Source: Auanema rhodensis
Lineage: Eukaryota; Nematoda; Chromadorea; Rhabditida; Rhabditidae
Direction: 5' to 3'
Length of the DNA: 64,000 bases
Assembly: GCA_964057225.1 (NCBI GenBank)
Contig: CAXKVF010000075.1
Location: forward strand, 62,001 to 126,000
The notes under the pieces were generated by a model. That model had not been told where the DNA came from and searched no databases. It worked only from the letters and a program-made list of their open reading frames with translations. Position numbers and translations under genes: made by a program. The number at the start of each line of letters is the position of its first letter. The first letter of the stretch is position 1. Of the stretch, positions 12,492 to 26,217 are shown one piece after another.

Positions 12492-13198
12492 TACATTTAA
12501 TTAGCATAAATTAAAGTTCACGTAAATTTCAAAGTCATGGTTACCATGAACCAATATCAATAAAAATTTGTTTTTAGACTAATATGGACATGGGGAATCT
12601 AATTTTGAAAACCGCATCTCTTTATCTTTCACGTGAAGCGAGTTACATACCAAGTGCACATCACGTGTACATTTAATTAGCATAAATTAAAGTTCACGTA
12701 AATTTCAAAGTCATGGTTACCATGCACCAATATCAATAATAAAAATTTGTTTTTAGACTAATATGGACATGAGGAATCTAATTTTGAAAACCGCATCTCC
12801 TTATCTTTCACGTGAAGCGAGTTACATACCAAGTGCACATCACGTGTACATTTAATTAGCATAAATTAAAGTTCACGTAAATTTCAAAGTCATAGTTACC
12901 ATGCACCAATATCAATAAAAATTTGTTTTTAGACTAATATGGACATGGGGAATCTAATTTTGAAAACCGCATCTCTTCATCTTTCACGTGAAGCGAGTTA
13001 CATACCAAGTGCACATCACGTGTACATTTAATTAGCATAAATTAAAGTTCACGTAAATTTCAAAGTCATGGTTACCATGCACCAATATCAATAAAAATTT
13101 GTTTTTAGACTAATATGGACATGGGGAATCTAATTTTGAAAACCGCATCTCTTTATCTTTCACGTGAAGCGAGTTACATACCAAGTGCACATCACGTG

Positions 13199-13902
13199 TA
13201 CATTTAATTAGTATAAATTAAAGTTCACGTAAATTTCAAAGTCATGGTTACCATGCACCAATATCAATAAAAATTTGTTTTTAGACTAATATGGACATGG
13301 GGAATCTAATTTTGAAAACCGCATCTCTTCATCTTTCAAGTGAAGCGAGTTACATACCAAGTGCACATCACGTGTACATTTAATTAGCATAAATTAAAGT
13401 TCACGTAATTTTCAAAGTCATGGTTACCATGCACCAATATCAATAAAAATTTGTTTTTAAACTAATATGGACATGGGGAATCTAATTTTGAAAACCGCAT
13501 CTCTTTATCTTTCACGTGAAGCGAGTTACATACCAAGTGCACATCACGTGTACATTTAATTAGCATAAATTAAAGTTCACGTAAATTTCAAAGTCATGGT
13601 TACCATGCACCAATATCAATAAAAATTTGTTTTTAGACTAATATGGACATGGGGAATCTAATTTTGAAAACCGCATCTCTTTATCTTTCACGTGAAGCGA
13701 GTTACATACCAAGTGCACATCACGTGTACATTTAATTAGCATAAATTAAAGTTCACGTAAATTTCAAAGTCATGGTTACCATAAACCAATATCAATAAAA
13801 ATTTGTTTTTAGACTAATATGGACATGGGGAATCTAATTTTGAAAACCGCATCTCTTTATCTTTCACGTGAAGCGAGTTACATACCAAGTGCACATCACG
13901 TG
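13199..13902 (+). repeat. 4-unit block, copy 2 of the 8-unit-offset duplication
   Basis: C132 plus A141 (13339), then an A86 unit (with a private GTAATTTTC), a plain unit, and A57/A58 (13783). Order matches 11793-12491, but this copy keeps exact 176-bp register. Confidence 0.8.
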
Positions 13903-16900
13903 TACATTTAATTAGCATAAATTAAAGTTCACGTAAATTTCAAAGTCATGGTTACCATGAACCAATATCAATAAAAATTTGTTTTTAGACTAATATGGAC
14001 ATGGGGAATCTAATTTTGAAAACCGCATCTCTTTATCTTTCACGTGAAGCGAGTTACATACCAAGTGCACATCACGTGTACATTTAATTAGCATAAATTA
14101 AAGTTCACGTAAATTTCAAAGTCATGGTTACCATGCACCAATATCAATAAAAATTTGTTTTTAGACTAATATGGACATGGGGAATCTAATTTTGAAAACC
14201 GCATCTCGTTATCTTTCACGTGAAGCGAGTTACATACCAAGTGCACATCACGTGTACATTTAATTAGCATAAATTAAAGTTCACGTAAATTTCAAAGTCA
14301 TGGTTACCATGCACCAATATCAATAAAAATTTGTTTTTAGACTAATATGGACATGGGGAATCTAATTTTGAAAACCGCATCTCTTTATCTTTCACGTGAA
14401 GCGAGTTACATACCAAGTGCACATCACGTGTACATTTAATTAGCATAAATTAAAGTTCACGTAAATTTCAAAGTCATGGTTACCATGCACCAATATCAAT
14501 AAAAATTTGTTTTTAGACTAATATGGACATGGGGAATCTAATTTTGAAAACCGCATCTCGTTATCTTTCACGTGAAGCGAGTTACATACCAAGTGCACAT
14601 CACGTGTACATTTAATTAGCATAAATTAAAGTTCACGTAAATTTCAAAGTCATGGTTACCATGCACCAATATCAATAAAAATTTGTTTTTAGACTAATAT
14701 GGACATGGGGAATCTAATTTTGAAAACCGCATCTCTTTATCTTTCACGTGAAGCGAGTTACATACCAAGTGCACATCACGTGTACATTTAATTAGCATAA
14801 ATTAAAGTTCACGTAAATTTCAAAGTCATGGTTACCATGCACCAATATCAATAAAAATTTGTTTTTAGACTAATATGGACATGGGGAATCTAATTTTGAA
14901 AACCGCATCTCTTTATCTTTCACGTGAAGCGAGTTACATACCAAGTGCACATCACGTGTACATTTAATTAGCATAAATTAAAGTTCACGTAAATTTCAAA
15001 GTCATGGTTACCATGCACCAATATCAATAAAAATTTGTTTTTAGACTAATATGGACATGGGGAATCTAATTTTGAAAACCGCATCTCTTTATCTTTCACG
15101 TGAAGCGAGTTACATACCGAGTGCACATCACGTGTACATTTAATTAGCATAAATTAAAGTTCACGTAAATTTCAAAATCATGGTTACCATGCACCAATAT
15201 CAATAAAAATTTGTTTTTAGACTAATATGGACATGGGGAATCTAATTTTGAAAACCGCATCTCTTTATCTTTCACGTGAAGCGAGTTACATACCAAGTGC
15301 ACATCACGTGTACATTTAATTAGCATAAATTAAAGTTCACGTAAATTTCAAAGTCATGGTTACCATGCACCAATATCAATAAAAATTTGTTTTTAGACTA
15401 ATATGGACATGGGGAATCTAATTTTGAAAACCGCATCTCGTTATCTTTCACGTGAAGCGAGTTACATACCAAGTGCACATCACGTGTACATTTAATTAGC
15501 ATAAATTAAAGTTCACGTAAATTTCAAAGTCATGGTTACCATGCACCAATATCAATAAAAATTTGTTTTTAGACTAATATGGACATGGGGAATCTAATTT
15601 TGAAAACCGCATCTCTTTATCTTTCACGTGAAGCGAGTTACATACCAAGTGCACATCACGTGTACATTTAATTAGCATAAATTAAAGTTCACGTAAATTT
15701 CAAAGTCATGGTTACCATGCACCAATATCAATAAAAATTTGTTTTTAGACTAATATGGACATGGGGAATCTAATTTTGAAAACCGCATCTCTTTATCTTT
15801 CACGTGAAGCGAGTTACATACCAAGTGCACATCACGTGTACATTTAATTAGCATAAATTAAAGTTCACGTAAATTTCAAAGTCATGGTTACCATGCACCA
15901 ATATCAATAAAAATTTGTTTTTAGACTAATATGGACATGGGGAATCTAATTTTGAAAACCGCATCTCTTTATCTTTCACGTGAAGCGAGTTACATACCAA
16001 GTGCACATCACGTGTACATTTAATTAGCATAAATTAAAGTTCACGTAAATTTCAAAGTCATGGTTACCATGCACCAATATCAATAAAAATTTGTTTTTAA
16101 ACTAATATGGACATGGGGAATCTAATTTTGAAAACCGCATCTCTTTATCTTTCACGTGAAGCGAGTTACATACCAAGTGCACATCACGTGTACATTTAAT
16201 TAGCATAAATTAAAGTTCACGTAAATTTCAAAGTCATGGTTACCATGCACCAATGTCAATAAAAATTTGTTTTTAGACTAATATGGACATGGGGAATCTA
16301 ATTTTGAAAACCGCATCTCTTTATCTTTCACGTGAAGCGAGTTACATACCAAGTGCACATCACGTGTACATTTAATTAGCATAAATTAAAGTTCACGTAA
16401 ATTTCAAAGTCATGGTTACCATAAACCAATATCAATAAAAATTTGTTTTTAGACTAATATGGACATGGGGAATCTAATTTTGAAAACCGCATCTCTTTAT
16501 CTTTCACGTGAAGCGAGTTACATACCAAGTGCACATCACGTGTACATTTAATTAGCATAAATTAAAGTTCACGTAAATTTCAAAGTCATGGTTACCATGA
16601 ACCAATATCAATAAAAATTTGTTTTTAGACTAATATGGACATGGGGAATCTAATTTTGAAAACCGCATCTCTTTATCTTTCACGTGAAGCGAGTTACATA
16701 CCAAGTGCACATCACGTGTACATTTAATTAGCATAAATTAAAGTTCACGTAAATTTCAAAGTCATGGTTACCATGCACCAATATCAATAAAAATTTGTTT
16801 TTAGACTAATATGGACATGGGGAATCTAATTTTGAAAACCGCATCTCTTTATCTTTCACGTGAAGCGAGTTACATACCAAGTGCACATCACGTGTACATT

Positions 16901-17246
16901 TAATTAGCATAAATTAAAGTTCACGTAAATTTCAAAGTCATGGTTACCATGCACCAATGTCAATAAAAATTTGTTTTTAGACTAATATGGACATGGGGAA
17001 TCTAATTTTGAAAACCGCATCTCTTCATCTTTCACGTGAAGCGAGTTACATACCAAGTGCACATCACGTGTACATTTAATTAGCATAAATTAAAGTTCAC
17101 GTAAATTTCAAAGTCATGGTTACCATGCACCAATATCAATAAAAATTTGTTTTTAGACTAATATGGACATGGGGAATCTAATTTTGAAAACCGCATCTCT
17201 TCATCTTTCACGTGAAGCGAGTTACATACCAAGTGCACATCACGTG

Positions 17247-20062
17247 TACATTTAATTAGCATAAATTAAAGTTCACGTAAATTTCAAAGTCATGGTTACC
17301 ATGCACCAATATCAATAAAAATTTGTTTTTAGACTAATATGGACATGGGGAATCTAATTTTGAAAACCGCATCTCTTCATCTTTTACGTGAAGCGAGTTA
17401 CATACCAAGTGCACATCACGTGTACATTTAATTAGCATAAATTAAAGTTCACGTAAATTTCAAAGTCATGGTTACCATGCACCAATATCAATAAAAATTT
17501 GTTTTTAGACTAATATGGACATGGGGAATCTAATTTTGAAAACCGCATCTCTTTATCTTTCACGTGAAGCGAGTTACATACCAAGTGCACATCACGTGTA
17601 CATTTAATTAGCATAAATTAAAGTTCACGTAAATTTCAAAGTCATGGTTACCATGCACCAATGTCAATAAAAATTTGTTTTTAGACTAATATGGACATGG
17701 GGAATCTAATTTTGAAAACCGCATCTCTTCATCTTTCACGTGAAGCGAGTTACATACCAAGTGCACATCACGTGTACATTTAATTAGCATAAATTAAAGT
17801 TCACGTAAATTTCAAAGTCATGGTTACCATTCACCAATATCAATAAAAATTTGTTTTTAGACTAATATGGACATGGGGAATCTAATTTTGAAAACCGCAT
17901 CTCGTTATCTTTCACGTGAAGCGAGTTACATACCAAGTGCACATCACGTGTACATTTAATTAGCATAAATTAAAGTTCACGTAAATTTCAAAGTCATGGT
18001 TACCATGCACCAATATCAATAAAAATTTGTTTTTAGACTAATATGGACATGGGGAATCTAATTTTGAAAACCGCATCTCTTTATCTTTCACGTGAAGCGA
18101 GTTACATACCAAGTGCACATCACGTGTACATTTAATTAGCATAAATTAAAGTTCACGTAAATTTCAAAGTCATGGTTACCATGCACCAATATCAATAAAA
18201 ATTTGTTTTTAGACTAATATGGACATGGGGAATCTAATTTTGAAAACCGCATCTCTTCATCTTTTACGTGAAGCGAGTTACATACCAAGTGCACATCACG
18301 TGTACATTTAATTAGCATAAATTAAAGTTCACGTAAATTTCAAAGTCATGGTTACCATGCACCAATATCAATAAAAATTTGTTTTTAGACTAATATGGAC
18401 ATGGGGAATCTAATTTTGAAAACCGCATCTCTTTATCTTTCACGTGAAGCGAGTTACATACCAAGTGCACATCACGTGTACATTTAATTAGCATAAATTA
18501 AAGTTCACGTAAATTTCAAAGTCATGGTTACCATGCACCAATATCAATAAAAATTTGTTTTTAGACTAATATGGACATGGGGAATCTAATTTTGAAAACC
18601 GCATCTCTTTATCTTTCACGTGAAGCGAGTTACATACCAAGTGCACATCACGTGTACATTTAATTAGCATAAATTAAAGTTCACGTAAATTTCAAAGTCA
18701 TGGTTACCATAAACCAATATCAATAAAAATTTGTTTTTAGACTAATATGGACATGGGGAATCTAATTTTGAAAACCGCATCTCTTTATCTTTCACGTGAA
18801 GCGAGTTACATACCAAGTGCACATCACGTGTACATTTAATTAGCATAAATTAAAGTTCACGTAAATTTCAAAGTCATGGTTACCATGAACCAATATCAAT
18901 AAAAATTTGTTTTTAGACTAATATGGACATGGGGAATCTAATTTTGAAAACCGCATCTCTTTATCTTTCACGTGAAGCGAGTTACATACCAAGTGCACAT
19001 CACGTGTACATTTAATTAGCATAAATTAAAGTTCACGTAAATTTCAAAGTCATGGTTACCATGCACCAATATCAATAAAAATTTGTTTTTAGACTAATAT
19101 GGACATGGGGAATCTAATGTTGAAAACCGCATCTCTTTATCTTTCACGTGAAGCGAGTTACATACCAAGTGCACATCACGTGTACATTTAATTAGCATAA
19201 ATTAAAGTTCACGTAAATTTCAAAGTCATGGTTACCATGAACCAATATCAATAAAAATTTGTTTTTAGACTAATATGGACATGGGGAATCTAATTTTGAA
19301 AACCGCATCTCGTTATCTTTCACGTGAAGCGAGTTACATACCAAGTGCACATCACGTGTACATTTAATTAGCATAAATTAAAGTTCACGTAAATTTCAAA
19401 GTCATGGTTACCATGCACCAATATCAATAAAAATTTGTTTTTAGACTAATATGGACATGGGGAATCTAATTTTGAAAACCGCATCTCTTTATCTTTCACG
19501 TGAAGCGAGTTACATACCAAGTGCACATCACGTGTACATTTAATTAGCATAAATTAAAGTTCACGTAAATTTCAAAGTCATGGTTACCATGCACCAATAT
19601 CAATAAAAATTTGTTTTTAGACTAATATGGACATGGGGAATCTAATTTTGAAAACCGCATCTCTTCATCTTTCACGTGAAGCGAGTTACATACCAAGTGC
19701 ACATCACGTGTACATTTAATTAGCATAAATTAAAGTTCACGTAAATTTCAAAGTCATGGTTACCATGCACCAATATCAATAAAAATTTGTTTTTAAACTA
19801 ATATGGACATGGGGAATCTAATTTTGAAAACCGCATCTCTTTATCTTTCACGTGAAGCGAGTTACATACCAAGTGCACATCACGTGTACATTTAATTAGC
19901 ATAAATTAAAGTTCACGTAAATTTCAAAGTCATGGTTACCATGCACCAATATCAATAAAAATTTGTTTTTAGACTAATATGGACATGGGGAATCTAATTT
20001 TGAAAACCGCATCTCTTTATCTTTCACGTGAAGCGAGTTACATACCAAGTGCACATCACGTG
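17247..20062 (+). repeat. 16-unit block, left copy of a 35-unit-offset duplication
   Basis: Ordered markers T139 (17385), G65, T57 (17831), G130 (17903), T139 (18265), A57 (18711), AATGTTG (19119), G130 (19312), C132, A86 recur at a constant 6,155-bp offset in 23402-26217. The offset equals 35 units minus the 5 bp missing from the rearranged unit at 20063-20233. The block ends where that unit begins. Confidence 0.92.
19183..20062 (+). repeat. 5-unit block, first copy of a local tandem duplication
   Basis: Five units with marker order G130 (19312), plain, C132 (about 19664), A86 (about 19796), plain. The same order follows at once in 20063-20937. The G130 sites are 875 bp apart, which is five units minus 5 bp. 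The 23402-26217 duplicate has this five-unit order only once. Confidence 0.8.
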
Positions 20063-20233
20063 TACATTTAATTAGCATAAATTAAAGTTCACGTAAATTT
20101 CAAAGACATGGGGAATCAATTAGCATAAATTAAAGTTCACGTAAATTTCAAGGACATGGGGAATCTAATTTTGAAAACCGCATCTCGTTATCTTTCACGT
20201 GAAGCGAGTTACATACCAAGTGCACATCACGTG
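20063..20233 (+). repeat. Rearranged 171-bp monomer: 53-bp deletion plus 48-bp duplication
   Basis: This is the only grossly rearranged unit in the window. It reads as unit positions 1-43, then 97-108 (20106-20117), then 8-41 (20118-20151), then 95-176. Unit bases 44-96 (53 bp, including the palindrome, the oligo-A/T tract and position 58) are lost, and a 48-bp segment is present twice in tandem (20070-20117 and 20118-20165), the two copies differing by a single A/G. The sum 176 - 53 + 48 = 171 fits exactly. Deletion ends share CATGG (TCATGG against ACATGG); the duplication junction falls at a TAATT/AATT match. It is the first unit of the second copy of the 5-unit duplication and retains G130 (20187). 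Confidence 0.93.
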
Positions 20234-20937
20234 TACATTTAATTAGCATAAATTAAAGTTCACGTAAATTTCAAAGTCATGGTTACCATGCACCAATATC
20301 AATAAAAATTTGTTTTTAGACTAATATGGACATGGGGAATCTAATTTTGAAAACCGCATCTCTTTATCTTTCACGTGAAGCGAGTTACATACCAAGTGCA
20401 CATCACGTGTACATTTAATTAGCATAAATTAAAGTTCACGTAAATTTCAAAGTCATGGTTACCATGCACCAATATCAATAAAAATTTGTTTTTAGACTAA
20501 TATGGACATGGGGAATCTAATTTTGAAAACCGCATCTCTTCATCTTTCACGTGAAGCGAGTTACATACCAAGTGCACATCACGTGTACATTTAATTAGCA
20601 TAAATTAAAGTTCACGTAAATTTCAAAGTCATGGTTACCATGCACCAATATCAATAAAAATTTGTTTTTAAACTAATATGGACATGGGGAATCTAATTTT
20701 GAAAACCGCATCTCTTTATCTTTCACGTGAAGCGAGTTACATACCAAGTGCACATCACGTGTACATTTAATTAGCATAAATTAAAGTTCACGTAAATTTC
20801 AAAGTCATGATTACCATGCACCAATATCAATAAAAATTTGTTTTTAGACTAATATGGACATGGGGAATCTAATTTTGAAAACCGCATCTCTTTATCTTTC
20901 ACGTGAAGCGAGTTACATACCAAGTGCACATCACGTG
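20063..20937 (+). repeat. 5-unit block, second copy of the local tandem duplication
   Basis: Marker order G130 (20187, in the rearranged unit), plain, C132, A86, and a unit with a private CATGATTACC near 20810. It repeats the order of 19183-20062 and is followed by an A57/A58 unit (20994). Confidence 0.78.
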
Positions 20938-23401
20938 TACATTTAATTAGCATAAATTAAAGTTCACGTAAATTTCAAAGTCATGGTTACCATAAACCAA
21001 TATCAATAAAAATTTGTTTTTAGACTAATATGGACATGGGGAATCTAATTTTGAAAACCGCATCTCTTTATCTTTCACGTGAAGCGAGTTACATACCAAG
21101 TGCACATCACGTGTACATTTAATTAGCATAAATTAAAGTTCACGTAAATTTCAAAGTCATGGTTACCATGAACCAATATCAATAAAAATTTGTTTTTAGA
21201 CTAATATGGACATGGGGAATCTAATTTTGAAAACCGCATCTCTTCATCTTTCACGTGAAGCGAGTTACATACCAAGTGCACATCACGTGTACATTTAATT
21301 AGCATAAATTAAAGTTCACGTAAATTTCAAAGTCATGGTTACCATGCACCAATATCAATAAAAATTTGTTTTTAGACTAATATGGACATGGGGAATCTAA
21401 TTTTGAAAACCGCATCTCTTTATCTTTCACGTGAAGCGAGTTACATACCAAGTGCACATCACGTGTACATTTAATTAGCATAAATTAAAGTTCACGTAAC
21501 TTTCAAAGTCATGGTTACCATGCACCAATATCAATAAAAATTTGTTTTTAGACTAATATGGACATGGGGAATCTAATTTTGAAAACCGCATCTCTTTATC
21601 TTTCACGTGAAGCGAGTTACATACCAAGTGCACATCACGTGTACATTTAATTAGCATAAATTAAAGTTCACGTAAATTTCAAAGTCATGGTTACCATGCA
21701 CCAATATCAATAAAAATTTGTTTTTAGACTAATATGGACATGGGGAATCTAATTTTGAAAACCGCATCTCTTTATCTTTCACGTGAAGCGAGTTACATAC
21801 CAAGTGCACATCACGTGTACATTTAATTAGCATAAATTAAAGTTCACGTAAATTTCAAAGTCATGGTTACCATGAACCAATATCAATAAAAATTTGTTTT
21901 CAGACTAATATGGACATGGGGAATCTAATTTTGAAAAGCGCATCTCTTTATCTTTCACGTGAAGCGAGTTACATACCAAGTGCACATCACGTGTACATTT
22001 AATTAGCATAAATTAAAGTTCACGTAAATTTCAAAGTCATGGTTACCATGAACCAATATCAATAAAAATTTGTTTTTAGACTAATATGGACATGGGGAAT
22101 CTAATTTTGAAAACCGCATCTCTTTATCTTTCACGTGAAGCGAGTTACATACCAAGTGCCCATCACGTGTACATTTAATTAGCATAAATTAAAGTTCACG
22201 TAAATTTCAAAGTCATGGTTACCATGCACCAATGTCAATAAAAATTTGTTTTTAGACTAATATGGACATGGGGAATCTAATTTTGAAAACCGCATCTCTT
22301 CATCTTTCACGTGAAGCGAGTTACATACCAAGTGCACATCACGTGTACATTTAATTAGCATAAATTAAAGTTCACGTAAATTTCAAAGTCATGGTTACCA
22401 TGCACCAATATCAATAAAAATTTGTTTTTAGACTAATATGGACATGGGGAATCTAATTTTGAAAACCGCATCTCTTCATCTTTCACGTGAAGCGAGTTAC
22501 ATACCAAGTGCACATCACGTGTACATTTAATTAGCATAAATTAAAGTTCACGTAAATTTCAAAGTCATGGTTACCATGCACCAATATCAATAAGAATTTG
22601 TTTTTAGACTAATATGGACATGGGGAATCTAATTTTGAAAACCGCATCTCTTTATCTTTCACGTGAAGCGAGTTACATACCAAGTGCACATCACGTGTAC
22701 ATTTAATTAGCATAAATTAAAGTTCACGTAAATTTCAAAGTCATGGTTACCATGCACCAATATCAATAAAAATTTGTTTTTAGACTAATATGGACATGGG
22801 GAATCTAATTTTGAAAACCGCATCTCTTCATCTTTCACGTGAAGCGAGTTACATACCAAGTGCACATCACGTGTACATTTAATTAGCATAAATTAAAGTT
22901 CACGTAAATTTCAAAGTCATGGTTACCATGCACCAATGTCAATAAAAATTTGTTTTTAGACTAATATGGACATGGGGAATCTAATTTTGAAAACCGCATC
23001 TCCTTATCTTTCACGTGAAGCGAGTTACATACCAAGTGCACATCACGTGTACATTTAATTAGCATAAATTAAAGTTCACGTAAATTTCAAAGTCATGGTT
23101 ACCATGCACCAATATCAATAAAAATTTGTTTTTAGACTAATATGGACATGGGGAATCTAATTTTGAAAACCGCATCTCTTCATCTTTTACGTGAAGCGAG
23201 TTACATACCAAGTGCACATCACGTGTACATTTAATTAGCATAAATTAAAGTTCACGTAAATTTCAAAGTCATGGTTACCATGCACCAATGTCAATAAAAA
23301 TTTGTTTTTAGACTAATATGGACATGGGGAATCTAATTTTGAAAACCGCATCTCCTTATCTTTCACGTGAAGCGAGTTACATACCAAGTGCACATCACGT
23401 G

Positions 23402-26217
23402 TACATTTAATTAGCATAAATTAAAGTTCACGTAAATTTCAAAGTCATGGTTACCATGCACCAATATCAATAAAAATTTGTTTTTAGACTAATATGGACA
23501 TGGGGAATCTAATTTTGAAAACCGCATCTCTTCATCTTTTACGTGAAGCGAGTTACATACCAAGTGCACATCACGTGTACATTTAATTAGCATAAATTAA
23601 AGTTCACGTAAATTTCAAAGTCATGGTTACCATGCACCAATATCAATAAAAATTTGTTTTTAGACTAATATGGACATGGGGAATCTAATTTTGAAAACCG
23701 CATCTCTTTATCTTTCACGTGAAGCGAGTTACATACCAAGTGCACATCACGTGTACATTTAATTAGCATAAATTAAAGTTCACGTAAATTTCAAAGTCAT
23801 GGTTACCATGCACCAATGTCAATAAAAATTTGTTTTTAGACTAATATGGACATGGGGAATCTAATTTTGAAAACCGCATCTCTTCATCTTTCACGTGAAG
23901 CGAGTTACATACCAAGTGCACATCACGTGTACATTTAATTAGCATAAATTAAAGTTCACGTAAATTTCAAAGTCATGGTTACCATTCACCAATATCAATA
24001 AAAATTTGTTTTTAGACTAATATGGACATGGGGAATCTAATTTTGAAAACCGCATCTCGTTATCTTTCACGTGAAGCGAGTTACATACCAAGTGCACATC
24101 ACGTGTACATTTAATTAGCATAAATTAAAGTTCACGTAAATTTCAAAGTCATGGTTACCATGCACCAATATCAATAAAAATTTGTTTTTAGACTAATATG
24201 GACATGGGGAATCTAATTTTGAAAACCGCATCTCTTTATCTTTCACGTGAAGCGAGTTACATGCCAAGTGCACATCACGTGTACATTTAATTAGCATAAA
24301 TTAAAGTTCACGTAAATTTCAAAGTCATGGTTACCATGCACCAATATCAATAAAAATTTGTTTTTAGACTAATATGGACATGGGGAATCTAATTTTGAAA
24401 ACCGCATCTCTTCATCTTTTACGTGAAGCGAGTTACATACCAAGTGCACATCACGTGTACATTTAATTAGCATAAATTAAAGTTCACGTAAATTTCAAAG
24501 TCATGGTTACCATGCACCAATATCAATAAAAATTTGTTTTTAGACTAATATGGACATGGGGAATCTAATTTTGAAAACCGCATCTCTTTATCTTTCACGT
24601 GAAGCGAGTTACATACCAAGTGCACATCACGTGTACATTTAATTAGCATAAATTAAAGTTCACGTAAATTTCAAAGTCATGGTTACCATGCACCAATATC
24701 AATAAAAATTTGTTTTTAGACTAATATGGACATGGGGAATCTAATTTTGAAAACCGCATCTCTTTATCTTTCACGTGAAGCGAGTTACATACCAAGTGCA
24801 CATCACGTGTACATTTAATTAGCATAAATTAAAGTTCACGTAAATTTCAAAGTCATGGTTACCATAAACCAATATCAATAAAAATTTGTTTTTAGACTAA
24901 TATGGACATGGGGAATCTAATTTTGAAAACCGCATCTCTTTATCTTTCACGTGAAGCGAGTTACATACCAAGTGCACATCACGTGTACATTTAATTAGCA
25001 TAAATTAAAGTTCACGTAAATTTCAAAGTCATGGTTACCATGAACCAATATCAATAAAAATTTGTTTTTAGACTAATATGGACATGGGGAATCTAATTTT
25101 GAAAACCGCATCTCTTTATCTTTCACGTGAAGCGAGTTACATACCAAGTGCACATCACGTGTACATTTAATTAGCATAAATTAAAGTTCACGTAAATTTC
25201 AAAGTCATGGTTACCATGCACCAATATCAATAAAAATTTGTTTTTAGACTAATATGGACATGGGGAATCTAATGTTGAAAACCGCATCTCTTTATCTTTC
25301 ACGTGAAGCGAGTTACATACCAAGTGCACATCACGTGTACATTTAATTAGCATAAATTAAAGTTCACGTAAATTTCAAAGTCATGGTTACCATGAACCAA
25401 TATCAATAAAAATTTGTTTTTAGACTATTATGGACATGGGGAATCTAATTTTGAAAACCGCATCTCGTTATCTTTCACGTGAAGCGAGTTACATACCAAG
25501 TGCACATCACGTGTACATTTAATTAGCATAAATTAAAGTTCACGTAAATTTCAAAGTCATGGTTACCATGCACCAATATCAATAAAAATTTGTTTTTAGA
25601 CTAATATGGACATGGGGAATCTAATTTTGAAAACCGCATCTCTTTATCTTTCACGTGAAGCGAGTTACATACCAAGTGCACATCACGTGTACATTTAATT
25701 AGCATAAATTAAAGTTCACGTAAATTTCAAAGTCATGGTTACCATGCACCAATATCAATAAAAATTTGTTTTTAGACTAATATGGACATGGGGAATCTAA
25801 TTTTGAAAACCGCATCTCTTCATCTTTCACGTGAAGCGAGTTACATACCAAGTGCACATCACGTGTACATTTAATTAGCATAAATTAAAGTTCACGTAAA
25901 TTTCAAAGTCATGGTTACCATGCACCAATATCAATAAAAATTTGTTTTTAAACTAATATGGACATGGGGAATCTAATTTTGAAAACCGCATCTCTTTATC
26001 TTTCACGTGAAGCGAGTTACATACCAAGTGCACATCACGTGTACATTTAATTAGCATAAATTAAAGTTCACGTAAATTTCAAAGTCATGGTTACCATGCA
26101 CCAATATCAATAAAAATTTGTTTTTAGACTAATATGGACATGGGGAATCTAATTTTGAAAACCGCATCTCTTTATCTTTCACGTGAAGCGAGTTACATAC
26201 CAAGTGCACATCACGTG
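23402..26217 (+). repeat. 16-unit block, right copy of the 35-unit-offset duplication
   Basis: Markers T139 (23540), G65, T57 (23986), G130 (24059), T139 (24420), A57 (24866), AATGTTG (25274), G130, C132, A86 match the left copy at 17247-20062 one for one. Private changes include ACATGCCAAG near 24262 and GACTATTATGG near 25427, so the copies have begun to diverge. The unit after this block is normal, unlike the rearranged unit after the left copy. Confidence 0.92.

Larger units (their letters stand above)
4690..12740 (+). repeat. Indel-rich tract of the array
   Basis: Here the 176-bp register breaks repeatedly. I count 31 single-base indels and one 3-bp insertion (extra AAT near 12738), summing to net -2, which matches the register shift between 4577 and 12847. 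Every single-base event lengthens or shortens a run of one base, for example TTTTT to TTTTTT near 5361, 8526, 9586 and 10816, AAAAA to AAAA near 6937, 7992, 12040 and 12215, and GG to GGG near 8366 and 10656. Substitution markers are otherwise the same kinds as in the left tract. Clean array lies on both sides. Unpolished sequence is the simplest explanation; an older, less homogenised segment is the alternative. Confidence 0.9.

Noticed and set aside
20101-20160. Transposon insertion or target-site duplication at the irregular unit
   Set aside because: Every base is derived from the monomer itself; it is a deletion plus internal duplication, with no foreign sequence.
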